Source: Actinomycetes bacterium (GTDB taxonomy: Bacteria > Actinomycetota > Thermoleophilia > Solirubrobacterales > Solirubrobacteraceae). From it: a DNA stretch of 58,503 nucleotides. The notes beneath the pieces are model-generated. The model was not told the DNA's origin. It ran no database searches and saw only the letters and a list, made by a program, of their open reading frames with translations. Below, piece after piece: positions 49,939-58,272 of this stretch (position 1 is its first letter; the number at the start of each line of letters is the position of its first letter). The position numbers and the translations under genes were made by a program. The stretch covers positions 1 to 58,503 of the forward strand of contig JAJYUP010000001.1 in assembly GCA_021792455.1 (NCBI GenBank), given 5' to 3'.

Positions 49939-50104
49939 CGGTTGGCGTCGGCGCCCGGCGGGGGAGTCGCGCGCTCGCCGGCGCGTCCGCGTCAGATGTC
50001 GAGCTTGGATTGACATGCCGATCCTCTGCTGCGCGTGAGATTGCTCATCCATCCACCTGTGCCCCGCCGGGACGTATGCTCGCCAGCACCAGGAGTCGCA
50101 GGGT

Positions 50105-51955
50105 TCACGCTCTCCTCCCACGCGCACCTATGAGTACGCGCACCGCACGCGCGATGTGCTCGCGGTCGATACCGGCCTGCTCGAGCAGCTGCCCCGGCGT
50201 ACCGGATGTCGGCATCTCACGCACGGCGAGCGTGACGATCCGCGGCCGCGAGGCGCTGCCGGCGAAGACCTCGAGGGCAGCCTCGCCGATCCCGCCCTCT
50301 GGACGATGGTCCTCGACGGTGACGATCGCGCCGGTCGCCTCGGCGGCGTCGATCAGCGTTTGCTCGTCGAGTGGCTTGACGGAGTAGAGGTCGATGACCC
50401 GGGTGTGGATGTCTTCGCGTGCGAGCTGCTCGGCGGCAGCGAGCGCCTCGTGCAGGGTGATCCCTGCCGCAACGATCGTGACTTCGTCGCGATCCGAGCA
50501 GTGCACTACCCGTGAGCCGCCGATCTGGAAGCTTTCCTGGGGCCCATAGAGCGCCGGTGTCGATGCCCGGGTGGTGCGCAGGTAGACGATCCCAGGCCGA
50601 TCGACCATCGCCGCGACGAGCTTGGCGGTCTGGTTGGCGCAGGAGGGGTAGAGGACCGTGCTGCCCTGCACGGCGCGCAGCGCCGCGATGTCCTCGAGCC
50701 CCATCTGTGACGGTCCATCCTCGCCTATCGAGACGCCACAGTGCGAGCCGACGAGCCGGATGTCGGCGGCACTGACCGCCGCCATCCGGATGAAGTCATA
50801 GGCGCGCGAGAAGAACGCCGCGAAGGTCACGGCGAACGGCACCCAGCCGCGCACCTGCAGACCCACGGCGGCCGCGACCAACTGCTGCTCGGCTATGTAC
50901 ATCTCGAAGTAGCGCTCGGGATGCGCGTCGGCGAACAGCCCGGCATAGGTTGAGTTGCCCACCTCGCCGTCGAGAACGACTATCCGCCCGTCTGACGCTC
51001 CGAGGGCTACAAGCGCCTCGCCGAACGCCCGGCGCGTGGCGAGCATCTCGCCCACCTCCCAGCTCGGCGTAAGCGCGTGCTGGGCCTCAAACCGGTGCGG
51101 CGCGGCGTCATGCGCCGGCGATCTCACCCGCACTGTGAGGTTGCGTTGCCCGCCGAGCTCGCGGATCGCGGCTTCGGGATCCTGCAGCGGCTTGCCGTGA
51201 AAGCCGTTGCGGTTCTCGACCGCGGCCACGCCCTTGCCCTTGATCGTGCGTGCAACGATCGCGACCGGCCGTCCGTCGCTGGCCAGCGCCTGCTCGTAGG
51301 CGCGATCGATGTCTCGCACGTCGTGCCCGTCGGTCTCGAGCGCCCGCCAGCCGAATGCCTCGGCCCGGCGCACATAGGCGGCGGTGTCCCAGCCGAGCGT
51401 CGTCTCGCCGCGCTGGCCCAGGCGGTTGACGTCGATGATCGCGATCAGGTTCCCGAGTGCCTCGTGGCCTGCATGGTCGAAGGCCTCCCACATCGACCCC
51501 TCCGCCATCTCGCTGTCGCCGCAGAGCACCCACACGCGGTAGCCCAGGCGCTCGAGCCGCTTCGCCGACAGCGCGATGCCGACGGCACACGGCAGCCCCT
51601 GCCCCAGCGACCCGGTCGCGACATCGACCCACGGGAGCCCGGGCGTCGGGTGACCCTCGAGCCGGCTCCCGAGCTTGCGGAAGCTCAGCAGCTCCTCGTC
51701 GGAGATCGCGCCGGCGGCCTTGTAGAGCGAGTACAGCAGCGGCGAGGCGTGGCCCTTGGAGAAGATCAGGTGGTCGCCCAGCGCCAACTCGGGTCGGTCG
51801 AAGTCATACCGCAGGTGCTTCGCCAGCAGGACCGCCATCAACTCCGCCGCCGACATCGAGGATGTCGGGTGCCCCGAGCCCGCGGCAGCGGCCGCGCGCA
51901 CCGAGTCCGCGCGCAACTGCTGAGCCAGCTCGCGCCAGTGCTCCTGCTCGCTCAT
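50105..51955 (-). CDS. tkt: Transketolase
   Basis: Thiamine-diphosphate enzyme of the pentose phosphate pathway, 616 aa, of the shorter animal-like class. SGHPTSSMSAAELMAVLL, SKGHASPLLYSLYKAAGAIS, the TPP-binding stretch VLCGDSEMAEGSMWEAFDHA ending IIDVNRLGQ, KGKGVAAVENRNGFHGKPL, and the catalytic Glu region FEMYIAEQQLVAAAVGL. The motif begins GDS rather than the standard GDG. Complete in one polypeptide, with no partner half needed. Confidence 0.95.
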   Translation of the reverse strand: MSEQEHWRELAQQLRADSVRAAAAAGSGHPTSSMSAAELMAVLLAKHLRYDFDRPELALGDHLIFSKGHASPLLYSLYKAAGAISDEELLSFRKLGSRLEGHPTPGLPWVDVATGSLGQGLPCAVGIALSAKRLERLGYRVWVLCGDSEMAEGSMWEAFDHAGHEALGNLIAIIDVNRLGQRGETTLGWDTAAYVRRAEAFGWRALETDGHDVRDIDRAYEQALASDGRPVAIVARTIKGKGVAAVENRNGFHGKPLQDPEAAIRELGGQRNLTVRVRSPAHDAAPHRFEAQHALTPSWEVGEMLATRRAFGEALVALGASDGRIVVLDGEVGNSTYAGLFADAHPERYFEMYIAEQQLVAAAVGLQVRGWVPFAVTFAAFFSRAYDFIRMAAVSAADIRLVGSHCGVSIGEDGPSQMGLEDIAALRAVQGSTVLYPSCANQTAKLVAAMVDRPGIVYLRTTRASTPALYGPQESFQIGGSRVVHCSDRDEVTIVAAGITLHEALAAAEQLAREDIHTRVIDLYSVKPLDEQTLIDAAEATGAIVTVEDHRPEGGIGEAALEVFAGSASRPRIVTLAVREMPTSGTPGQLLEQAGIDREHIARAVRVLIGARGRRA

Positions 51956-52260
51956 CCTGCTCCCTCGATCGGGGAGACGGCGGGGTTGGGCATCTGCCCT
52001 TGAATGTCTCGACAGCGGTCATCGGCGACGTCCGCTGGTCGCAGCCCACAACCTCGGCGAGGCGAGCTCGATTCAGGTGAAGGGCGCTGGGCGCCTGCGT
52101 CTCGGTAAGAAAGCGCTCGTCGGTGACGCTGGGTGATCTGAGGCGCGTTCGGTGCGCTTGGCCAGACGCGGCAACGGGACTGCTCGGCTGATGGCTTTGG
52201 GTTCTCGCCGTGAGCAGTGTGTCTCGCTCGCCGTCCACAGGTAGCAGAATGGAGAGCAGC
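51956..52260. other. 305-bp divergent intergenic region
   Basis: Lies between tkt (minus) and the AhpD-like gene (plus). A long minus-strand frame crosses it into the AhpD-like gene but has no recognisable domain. No repeat or clear promoter was seen. Confidence 0.5.
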
Positions 52261-52749
52261 ATGAGGATCGATTATCGCCGTGTATTCCCACAGGCCGTCC
52301 GTGCGATGGGCGGGCTGGAGCAGGCCGTGCAGGAGAGCGCGCTGGAGTCCGAGCTGCTCGAGCTTGTGCGCATGAGGGCCTCGCAGCTCAACGGCTGCGC
52401 GTACTGCCTTGACATGCACTCGAAGGACGCCCGTGCGCGTCGCGAGTCCGAGCAGCGGCTGTATGTGCTGAGCGCTTGGCGCGAGGCTCCCTTCTACAGC
52501 GCTCGCGAGCGTGCCGCGCTGGCCTGGTGTGAGGCGCTGACGCTGCTGGCTGGCAGCGGCGCACCGGGCGACGTGTTCGAGGAGCTGGCGCGGCAGTTCG
52601 ATGAGCAGGAGATCGTCGCGCTGACGCTCGCGGTCGTTGCGATCAATGGCTGGAACCGGTTCGCGGTGGGTCTTCGCTCGCCGGTGGGCGACTACGTCTC
52701 GCCCCACGCCGCCGAGCAGCCGGCCGTGGCGAGCCGAGACGGGAAGTGA
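52261..52749 (+). CDS. AhpD-like carboxymuconolactone decarboxylase family protein
   Basis: A 162-aa alkylhydroperoxidase D-like protein. The core motif ELLELVRMRASQLNGCAYCL then DMHSKDA has the Glu/CxxC/His arrangement used for peroxide reduction. The ATG at 52261 has GGAGA five bases upstream. Stands beside other stress genes (universal stress protein, OsmC proteins). Confidence 0.92.
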   Translation: MRIDYRRVFPQAVRAMGGLEQAVQESALESELLELVRMRASQLNGCAYCLDMHSKDARARRESEQRLYVLSAWREAPFYSARERAALAWCEALTLLAGSGAPGDVFEELARQFDEQEIVALTLAVVAINGWNRFAVGLRSPVGDYVSPHAAEQPAVASRDGK

Positions 52750-52769
52750 TCGCGCCGGCGTTTTGCTGC

Positions 52770-53141
52770 TCACGGCCGCTTGCCGCTCTTCGGCAGCCCG
52801 CGTTGCAGGACCTCCGCGAGGACGACCGCGTCGTTGTGCTCGCTGTCGCGTGCCGAGTAGACGAGCGTGAGCGTGCCCTGCCGTGCCCGGCGTCGAAGCT
52901 CGCTGATCCGAGGACGGTGGTGGCGAAGCTCGTCGATGTAGCGTAGGCGGAACTCCTCGAAGCGGCTCGGATCGTGCCCGAACCACTGTCTGAGCTCGGT
53001 GCTCGGCGGCAGCTCGCGCTCCCACTGATCGAGCTTGGCGCGCTCGCGCGGAACCCCGCGCGGCCACAGCCGGTCGATCAGCACCCGGTAGCCATCCGAA
53101 GCTGCCGCGGGCTCGTATGCGCGCTTGAGGCGAACGTCCAT
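52770..53141 (-). CDS. DUF488 family protein
   Basis: A 123-aa DUF488 protein: VRLKRAYEPAAASDGYRVLI, DRLWPRGVPRERAKLDQWER, ELPPSTELRQWFGHDPSRFE, TLVYSARDSEHNDAVVLAEV. The family has no firmly established activity. Its ATG overlaps the stop of the universal stress protein gene (TGATG), so they are coupled. Confidence 0.93.
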   Translation of the reverse strand: MDVRLKRAYEPAAASDGYRVLIDRLWPRGVPRERAKLDQWERELPPSTELRQWFGHDPSRFEEFRLRYIDELRHHRPRISELRRRARQGTLTLVYSARDSEHNDAVVLAEVLQRGLPKSGKRP

Positions 53142-54022
53142 CAGGACGCCACCTTCGCTTGCTCCGCTGCGCTTACCAGTCCTGTGGCGGGCTCGGTGGC
53201 GACACGAGGAAGGACCAGCAGCGGGCAGCGCGCGCTGCGAGTGAGGTGCTTGGAGGTGCTGCCGAGCATGAGGTGCCGTGCGGGCCCGTAGCGGCGTGAG
53301 CCGACGAGCAGCAGATTGACCTCCTCGCCGAAGGCCGTCAGCTCCTCGACGGGCAATCCGTAGGCGACTCGGCCTTCCACTCCGTCGAGTTCGCTCAGGC
53401 GAGCGCGGGCTTCGCTCATGAGCGTGTCGATCCGGGTGTTTAGGTACGTCGTCGGGGGACTGGCGTAGGCGGCGGACAGGGCCGGGACGATGCTCAGCGC
53501 ACGAATCTTGACGTCGCTGTCAGCGGCCAGGGTGCGCGCCAGAGCGAGTGCAGCATCGCTCTCGGGCGAGCCGTCATAGCCGACCCCGATGAGCGCGATC
53601 GGTCGTGATATGTCGGCGTATCCGGCAGGCGCGATTCCTACCGGGCATGGTGCGCCGTCGAGAGAGGCACGTGTGTCGTCGCCCAGCAGCACGCGACCAA
53701 CAAGGCCATGGCGACTTGTACCCACGATCAGCAGATCCGCGGCGTCTTGCTCGGCGAGGCGGTGCAGTCCGGCGCCCACCGACGGCGCCGCGATGCTCAC
53801 CGACTTGGCCTCTGGCCCGGCCGATTCCCGCTCGCCCTCCAGCAGCCACTGGGCTTCGTCTCGTGCCGCCGCGTCAAAGTCGTGGACGACGATGCCCGTT
53901 GTTTCCTCATGGACATGGACGAGGGTTAGTCGGCGTGGGGAGTCTACGAGGCGGCGGGCGAGGGCAACGGCGTCGTGACCGCCGCTCCTCCCGTCAACAC
54001 CGACCAGTACGTTCGTCAGCAT
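53141..54022 (-). CDS. Tandem-domain universal stress protein
   Basis: A 293-aa protein with two UspA domains. First: NVLVGVDGRSGGHDAVALAR ... LLIVGTSRHGLVGRVLLGDD. Second: IALIGVGYDGSPESDAALAL ... LLLVGSRRYGPARHLMLGST. G-2x-G-9x-G(S/T)-like ATP-binding loops are visible in both. The ATG at 54022 begins directly at the first beta strand, with GGGA upstream. Such tandem proteins are often induced by hypoxia or NO in actinobacteria, which fits the neighbourhood. Confidence 0.93.
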   Translation of the reverse strand: MLTNVLVGVDGRSGGHDAVALARRLVDSPRRLTLVHVHEETTGIVVHDFDAAARDEAQWLLEGERESAGPEAKSVSIAAPSVGAGLHRLAEQDAADLLIVGTSRHGLVGRVLLGDDTRASLDGAPCPVGIAPAGYADISRPIALIGVGYDGSPESDAALALARTLAADSDVKIRALSIVPALSAAYASPPTTYLNTRIDTLMSEARARLSELDGVEGRVAYGLPVEELTAFGEEVNLLLVGSRRYGPARHLMLGSTSKHLTRSARCPLLVLPRVATEPATGLVSAAEQAKVAS

Positions 54023-54262
54023 CGCGGGTTCCCTTTCTGAGTAGGTGCAGGGCAATGCGCCAGCGAGGCAACCAAACGTGGAGTAGCCCGATCGCGTAAC
54101 GCAGTGATCTAGCGTCCGCTCGATCGCGGTTCTTACGCAGCGCGTCGAGTCTGAGACAGCCGCGTGTGCCGGACTGCTCGGCGTGCATCGTCGCGTCCTA
54201 CCGAGCGCCGGAGGCGTGGTTGGCGCGAGACGGTCCCGGGCCTTGTCCTCGATGCGGCGGCG

Positions 54263-55003
54263 TCATGGCCAGCGATAGTTTGCGCTGCGCTGCCGAGCCC
54301 GGTCGGTGACAGTGACAGGCAATATCCGCCGCTCGAGCGCAGGCCACTGGCGCCGCAGCGCGCGCACGAGCGCAGCGCTCAGGCGAGCATGCAGATCCGG
54401 CTGGCTGGGCAGTGCCGCCGCGAGCTCGCCGTGCGCCGTCTCGCGCCCGGGAATGTCGAGCAGCTCATGGACACGCCGGCTGAGCAGCATCAGTGTCGGT
54501 GGGCGTTCGATGACGATCAGGGCCTCGCACCAGGCTGCGCCTGCGATCTGCCGTTGCGCAAGGCCCGCCAGCTTTCCGTTCGGCCCTTGCACACTCCAGG
54601 CGCCTGGGCACCACTCCCCTGGAGCTTCCCCCAGCGAGCCGTCGATTCCGAGATCGCCAAGCGCGGTGATGATCGCGTCGGCGAGCAGCTGGTAGCGAGC
54701 GCTGGATTGCTGCAGGCGCGCGTGCGGCTGTGCCCAGCCGAGGCACAGGCAGCCGCCGTCCAGCGTGGCCGCCCGCCCGCCCGCCAGGCGCCTGACGACG
54801 CTCACCCCCGCGTCGCGTGCCAGCGCCACCAGCTGCGGGGAGCGCCTGTCGCGGATGTCGAGGCGCCCGAGCGAGAGCGCCGGCCGCAGGGGGTGCCACA
54901 GCATCAGTGCCCCCACGCCCGTTTGTGCGGCGCGCTCGAGCAGCGCATGAGCAACGCCAACGTCGAGCAGCGGATCGGCCTCGGCGCGGGTGTATAGCTC
55001 CAT
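54263..55003 (-). CDS. Lipoate-protein ligase/octanoyltransferase family protein
   Basis: A 246-aa BPL/LplA/LipB-fold protein. LWHPLRPALSLGRLDIRD, VVRRLAGGRAATLDGGCLCL (RRxxGG-type loop), EWCPGAWSVQGPNGKLAGLA with a Cys-Pro-Gly and a conserved Lys as in LipM-type octanoyltransferases. The exact role (ligase or transferase) is not resolved. About 240 bp lie between it and the universal stress protein gene. Confidence 0.85.
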   Translation of the reverse strand: MELYTRAEADPLLDVGVAHALLERAAQTGVGALMLWHPLRPALSLGRLDIRDRRSPQLVALARDAGVSVVRRLAGGRAATLDGGCLCLGWAQPHARLQQSSARYQLLADAIITALGDLGIDGSLGEAPGEWCPGAWSVQGPNGKLAGLAQRQIAGAAWCEALIVIERPPTLMLLSRRVHELLDIPGRETAHGELAAALPSQPDLHARLSAALVRALRRQWPALERRILPVTVTDRARQRSANYRWP

Positions 55004-55034
55004 ACGTCGGACTATCGCGTAAGGGCGAGGGCGC

Positions 55035-55514
55035 TCAGGTGCCGGTCATGCTCGCTGCGTGACAGACCCATCCATCGGGCATCTGGCCAGTCTCGAGAAA
55101 CGCCTGCAGCTCCACGCTCGCCGACGGTGTCAGCGAGCTGTCGGCCTGGGTGTAGAAGATCGGCTCCTCCTTGGCGTTGTGACGCTCAAGCTGCGACAGG
55201 AGCTCACGACTCATGTCGCGCACTGCGGCGCCGGCGCCGTTGTGGCGCAGCTGGCCTTCCAGCACGTCCAGTGTCTTCCATATTTCCCCGTGCTCGCGCA
55301 GCATCACGCCCATCGGAATCGCAAGCTCCTCCCGCATTGCGGGAAACAGGATCTGCTCCTCGAGGTAGATGTGGCGGCGCAGCGCCTGCATCGCGCCCGT
55401 CAATGACTCGATTGCCGCCGCACCCTGCGCCTGCCCTGTGCTGAACGCTTCGATCCCCGCGTCAATCTCGTGGTGCTCACGCTCCAACGCTGCTCCCAGC
55501 GTCCCGTCGTCCAT
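55035..55514 (-). CDS. Hemerythrin-like HHE domain protein
   Basis: A 159-aa di-iron four-helix protein. Iron ligands: LEREHHEIDAGIEAF, ALRRHIYLEEQILFPAM, REHGEIWKTLDVL and ERHNAKEEPIFY. It could bind O2 or NO or buffer iron. The ATG at 55514 has a perfect GGAGG four bases upstream, preferred over the open frame to 55595. Same strand as the lipoate ligase-like gene, which starts 31 bp further on. Confidence 0.92.
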   Translation of the reverse strand: MDDGTLGAALEREHHEIDAGIEAFSTGQAQGAAAIESLTGAMQALRRHIYLEEQILFPAMREELAIPMGVMLREHGEIWKTLDVLEGQLRHNGAGAAVRDMSRELLSQLERHNAKEEPIFYTQADSSLTPSASVELQAFLETGQMPDGWVCHAASMTGT

Positions 55515-55761
55515 GCCGCCTCCTTTTCTCATGTGATTTCGCCAGTCATATTGTAAGAAAGTGTATGGCGAGCTGCCTGCTGTCGACGCCCACACGTAAG
55601 ACCGCCGCGACAGTGGACGCTAGAGGCGTGACGCACAGGCGTGCTGAGACGCGGCGCGCCGCGCGAAGTCCGACAGTGCGCACCGCGATCACGGCCAGCG
55701 CGCTCACCGCAATCCAAAGCCGCACCACGACCGCGATCCGTCTAACGCAAGGGAGTTGACG

Positions 55762-56220
55762 ATGGCCATAGCAACAAGGCAAGCGGAGATCGACTGGGAG
55801 GGGACGCTCACCGCTGGGACGGGCACGCTGTCGAGCGGCAGCGGGGCGCTCGACCGGATGCCCGTGACCTGGGCGGCGCGAACCGAGCAGCCAAACGGCA
55901 AGACAAGCCCCGAGGAGCTGATCGCGGCCGCCCACGCAAGCTGCTTCGCGATGGCTCTCGCGCTCGTGCTGGGCGAAGCCGAAGCTCCGCCCGATCGACT
56001 GGCGATCACCGCAAAGTGCACGCTCGACGAGATCGAGGGCGCTCCGCGGATCACCTCCGTCGAGCTCAACATCCATGCCCGCGTGGGCGGGCTCGATGAG
56101 GCTGGCTTCCAGGGTCACCTCGCGCACGCTGGCGAACTCTGCCCGGTCTCAAACGCGCTGCGTGCCGCGGTCGAGATAAGCGTGCAGGGACAGCTCGAGT
56201 CAGACGTGGCCGCCGCTTGA
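55762..56220 (+). CDS. osmC: OsmC family peroxiredoxin
   Basis: A 152-aa OsmC protein, closer to classical OsmC than the copy at 47974. WAARTEQPNGKTSPEELIAA, AHASCFAMALALVLGEAEA with the first reactive Cys, and LAHAGELCPVSNALRAAVEI with the second. The ATG at 55762 follows AAGGGAG. Divergent from the hemerythrin gene. Confidence 0.94.
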   Translation: MAIATRQAEIDWEGTLTAGTGTLSSGSGALDRMPVTWAARTEQPNGKTSPEELIAAAHASCFAMALALVLGEAEAPPDRLAITAKCTLDEIEGAPRITSVELNIHARVGGLDEAGFQGHLAHAGELCPVSNALRAAVEISVQGQLESDVAAA

Positions 56221-56407
56221 CGGATGCGTCTCCGCCTGGTGGCTCTGCCGAGCGATCCCGCCCCGCTGGTTGGAGCGGAGCGGGCGGGTTTGACGAGGCG
56301 GGTCGGCGGCTGGGAGATGGCGTAGGCGCCGTGTCTGCTCAGCGATCCAGGCCTGACAGCATGGGGGTAGTGGCTCGGCGTGGGTCTGAGGATTGCTTGT
56401 GGCGGGG

Positions 56408-57148
56408 TCACTCATCCTGGCCCGCACGTTCTTCGCGCGCCGGGTGCGCGCGCTCGTTCAGCTTGCGGGCGCGTACCAGCAGCACGTTGTTCTCCTCGTG
56501 TATGTGTTGGTGCAGCCCCCGCTCGAGGGCCGCGAGCGCCTCGAGTAGCGCACGGTGCGTCCCGCACAGGGCACGGCTGGTGTCGTAGCCGTCGGCGAGC
56601 TCACGCAGCGCGGCAAGGCTCTCACCGACGTCTTGATGGTCGTGTTCGTGCGCGGCGATCAACCCGTCCTCGATCGCGGTGCCGCCTAGCTCGAGTGCGA
56701 CGCAAGCCGGGAAGAGCACCTCCTCCTCGCTTTGCAGATGCGGTTCCAGTCGCGTGCGGATCGTGTTGAAGGAGCGTTCAAGGTCGCGCAGCTCCGGGTG
56801 GCTTGCGGCATGGACGCGCACGGTCCTCGACAGCAGTTCGTCGATGCGCGGCAGTTCGCTGCGCAGGCCATCGTGGTGGGTGGCGACGATGTGTGCGCAC
56901 AGCTCCTCCAAGCTGACCCGGCGCAAGTCGACCTCCCCGAAGCTGCGGCTATCGGGTGTGTCCGCGTCGAGCGCCTCGAGCACGGTGCGGACGGTCTCCA
57001 CATCGAGGCCGCGCTCGGCGCACGCCTGAGCCAGCGTCTGCGCCCCGCCACAGCAGTAGTCGAGGTGCAGCCGCTCGAACAGCGACGCGCGCGCTGATCG
57101 CTCGGCGACCAGCGAGCCCAGCGTGGCGGTTGAATCGATCGCGCTCAA
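56408..57148 (-). CDS. ric: Iron-sulfur cluster repair di-iron protein (RIC/YtfE/ScdA)
   Basis: A 246-aa protein repairing Fe-S clusters after NO or oxidative damage. N-terminal ScdA_N/DUF542 domain: TLGSLVAERSARASLFERLH then LDYCCGGAQTLAQACAERGL. C-terminal hemerythrin-like domain: VATHHDGLRSELPRIDELL, HLQSEEEVLFPA, HEHDHQDVGESL, HQHIHEENNVL. TTG at 57148 is chosen since GAGGAG lies six bases upstream; the frame opens further to 57217 but crosses the regulatory element. Confidence 0.92.
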   Translation of the reverse strand: MSAIDSTATLGSLVAERSARASLFERLHLDYCCGGAQTLAQACAERGLDVETVRTVLEALDADTPDSRSFGEVDLRRVSLEELCAHIVATHHDGLRSELPRIDELLSRTVRVHAASHPELRDLERSFNTIRTRLEPHLQSEEEVLFPACVALELGGTAIEDGLIAAHEHDHQDVGESLAALRELADGYDTSRALCGTHRALLEALAALERGLHQHIHEENNVLLVRARKLNERAHPAREERAGQDE

Positions 57149-57166
57149 TGGGCACTCCTCGCATGG

Positions 57167-57200
57167 TTTACACAGTGATCGTGTGAATAAGCTAGCACGC
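57167..57200 (-). promoter_or_regulatory. Dyad and shared element upstream of ric
   Basis: TTTACAC (57167-57173) and GTGTGAA (57181-57187) form an inverted pair (6 of 7) spaced by 7 bp. Overlapping it, GTGAATAAGCTAGCACGC (57183-57200) matches the element at 37749-37766. It lies 19-52 bp upstream of the ric start. Confidence 0.68.
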
Positions 57201-57261
57201 ACGCACGCCTCCGGCAAGTGTCACGGCGGACACGTCCTGGGACGGGCGGAGTGACTATGGA

Positions 57262-58272
57262 TCAGCCGACAGGGCGGGACGGACGCGACTGGTGGTGGCG
57301 GAGCGCGCTGGCGATCGTGCGAATGGCCGCACGGTTCAGGCCGCAGGCCACCACAGCCCACACGGCCAGCGCGACCCAGACCCAGACGCGGGCGAAGCTC
57401 GTGATGGCGGCTGCGGAGGCGATGTCGCCGACGACGAAGCTGCAGGCTGCGTACATGCCGACCGGGAAGACGGTCGACCAGCGGCGCACGTAGTAATCTC
57501 GTCGTGGCCAGCGCGCCTCCGCGAAGAGCAGGACCGGCAGCCACGCCAGCGCCAGGATCCACAGCGCGAGCGAGACCGCCTTGAGCGTCCCGACCGCATC
57601 GTGCAGCAGGCGAAGATGCTCGGCGGCGAGCGTGATCCGCCCGGCCGCCACGGTGGAGATCGCCAACGCCCCGCCGGTGACCCAGTGATCGCCTTGGCCC
57701 CTCGCCAGCTGCGTCCAGTCGAAGCTGCGCAGGACGAAGGCGTAGAAGCCGAGGCCGAGCACGAACGCGGGAAGCGACGCGCCCAGCATCCAGTCGGCGT
57801 GGTATGCAAGCGCGAGCGCGGCCGCCAGCAGCGCGAGCGACTCGGTGCCGACGGTGAGGATGAACGAGGCGCCGACGGTGGGAGTGCTCCAACGGTGCAG
57901 CACCGGCCCGACCAGCCCGAGCCAGACCACGAGCGCGATCACGAGCAGGGCGTTGGCGGCCCAGGTCCAGCCGAGCAGCGTGAGGCGTGTGCCGAGCACC
58001 GCCGTGCCCGCGACGGCAGTGAACGCGGCCGGCAAACCGATGTCGCCGCGGAAACGGGGGCGGTCGCGCAGCGCGCGGGCCGGCAGCAGCACCGCGAGGG
58101 TCACCCAGGCCAACACATCGAGGACTAGCAAAAGGACAGAGAGCGTCTCCTGGCCATCCAGCGAGAGGGCGATCGAGACGATGCCGGTGCCCATGACGAC
58201 CGCGCCAGAGGCCGGCGGAATCGCGTCGAGGATCAGGTCGAGCGCAACGGGTGCCCCGCGCCGTCGGGGCAT
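57262..58272 (-). CDS. TDT family transporter (tellurite resistance/dicarboxylate)
   Basis: A 336-aa, ten-helix membrane protein of the TehA/SLAC1 superfamily: IPPASGAVVMGTGIVSIALS at the N-terminus, TWAANALLVIALVVWLGLVG, GFYAFVLRSFDWTQLARGQG DHWVTGGALAIS region, and WSTVFPVGMYAACSFVVGDI. TehA relatives move anions such as C4-dicarboxylates, sulfite or nitrate. The ATG at 58272 overlaps the narI stop (TGATG), so it is the last gene of the nitrate reductase operon; anion transport linked to nitrate or nitrite is an inference. Confidence 0.9.
   Translation of the reverse strand: MPRRRGAPVALDLILDAIPPASGAVVMGTGIVSIALSLDGQETLSVLLLVLDVLAWVTLAVLLPARALRDRPRFRGDIGLPAAFTAVAGTAVLGTRLTLLGWTWAANALLVIALVVWLGLVGPVLHRWSTPTVGASFILTVGTESLALLAAALALAYHADWMLGASLPAFVLGLGFYAFVLRSFDWTQLARGQGDHWVTGGALAISTVAAGRITLAAEHLRLLHDAVGTLKAVSLALWILALAWLPVLLFAEARWPRRDYYVRRWSTVFPVGMYAACSFVVGDIASAAAITSFARVWVWVALAVWAVVACGLNRAAIRTIASALRHHQSRPSRPVG

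Noticed and set aside
51952-53067. 371-codon minus-strand frame
   Set aside because: It runs across intergenic DNA and antisense to the AhpD-like gene, has Arg/Ala-rich composition and no family signature.
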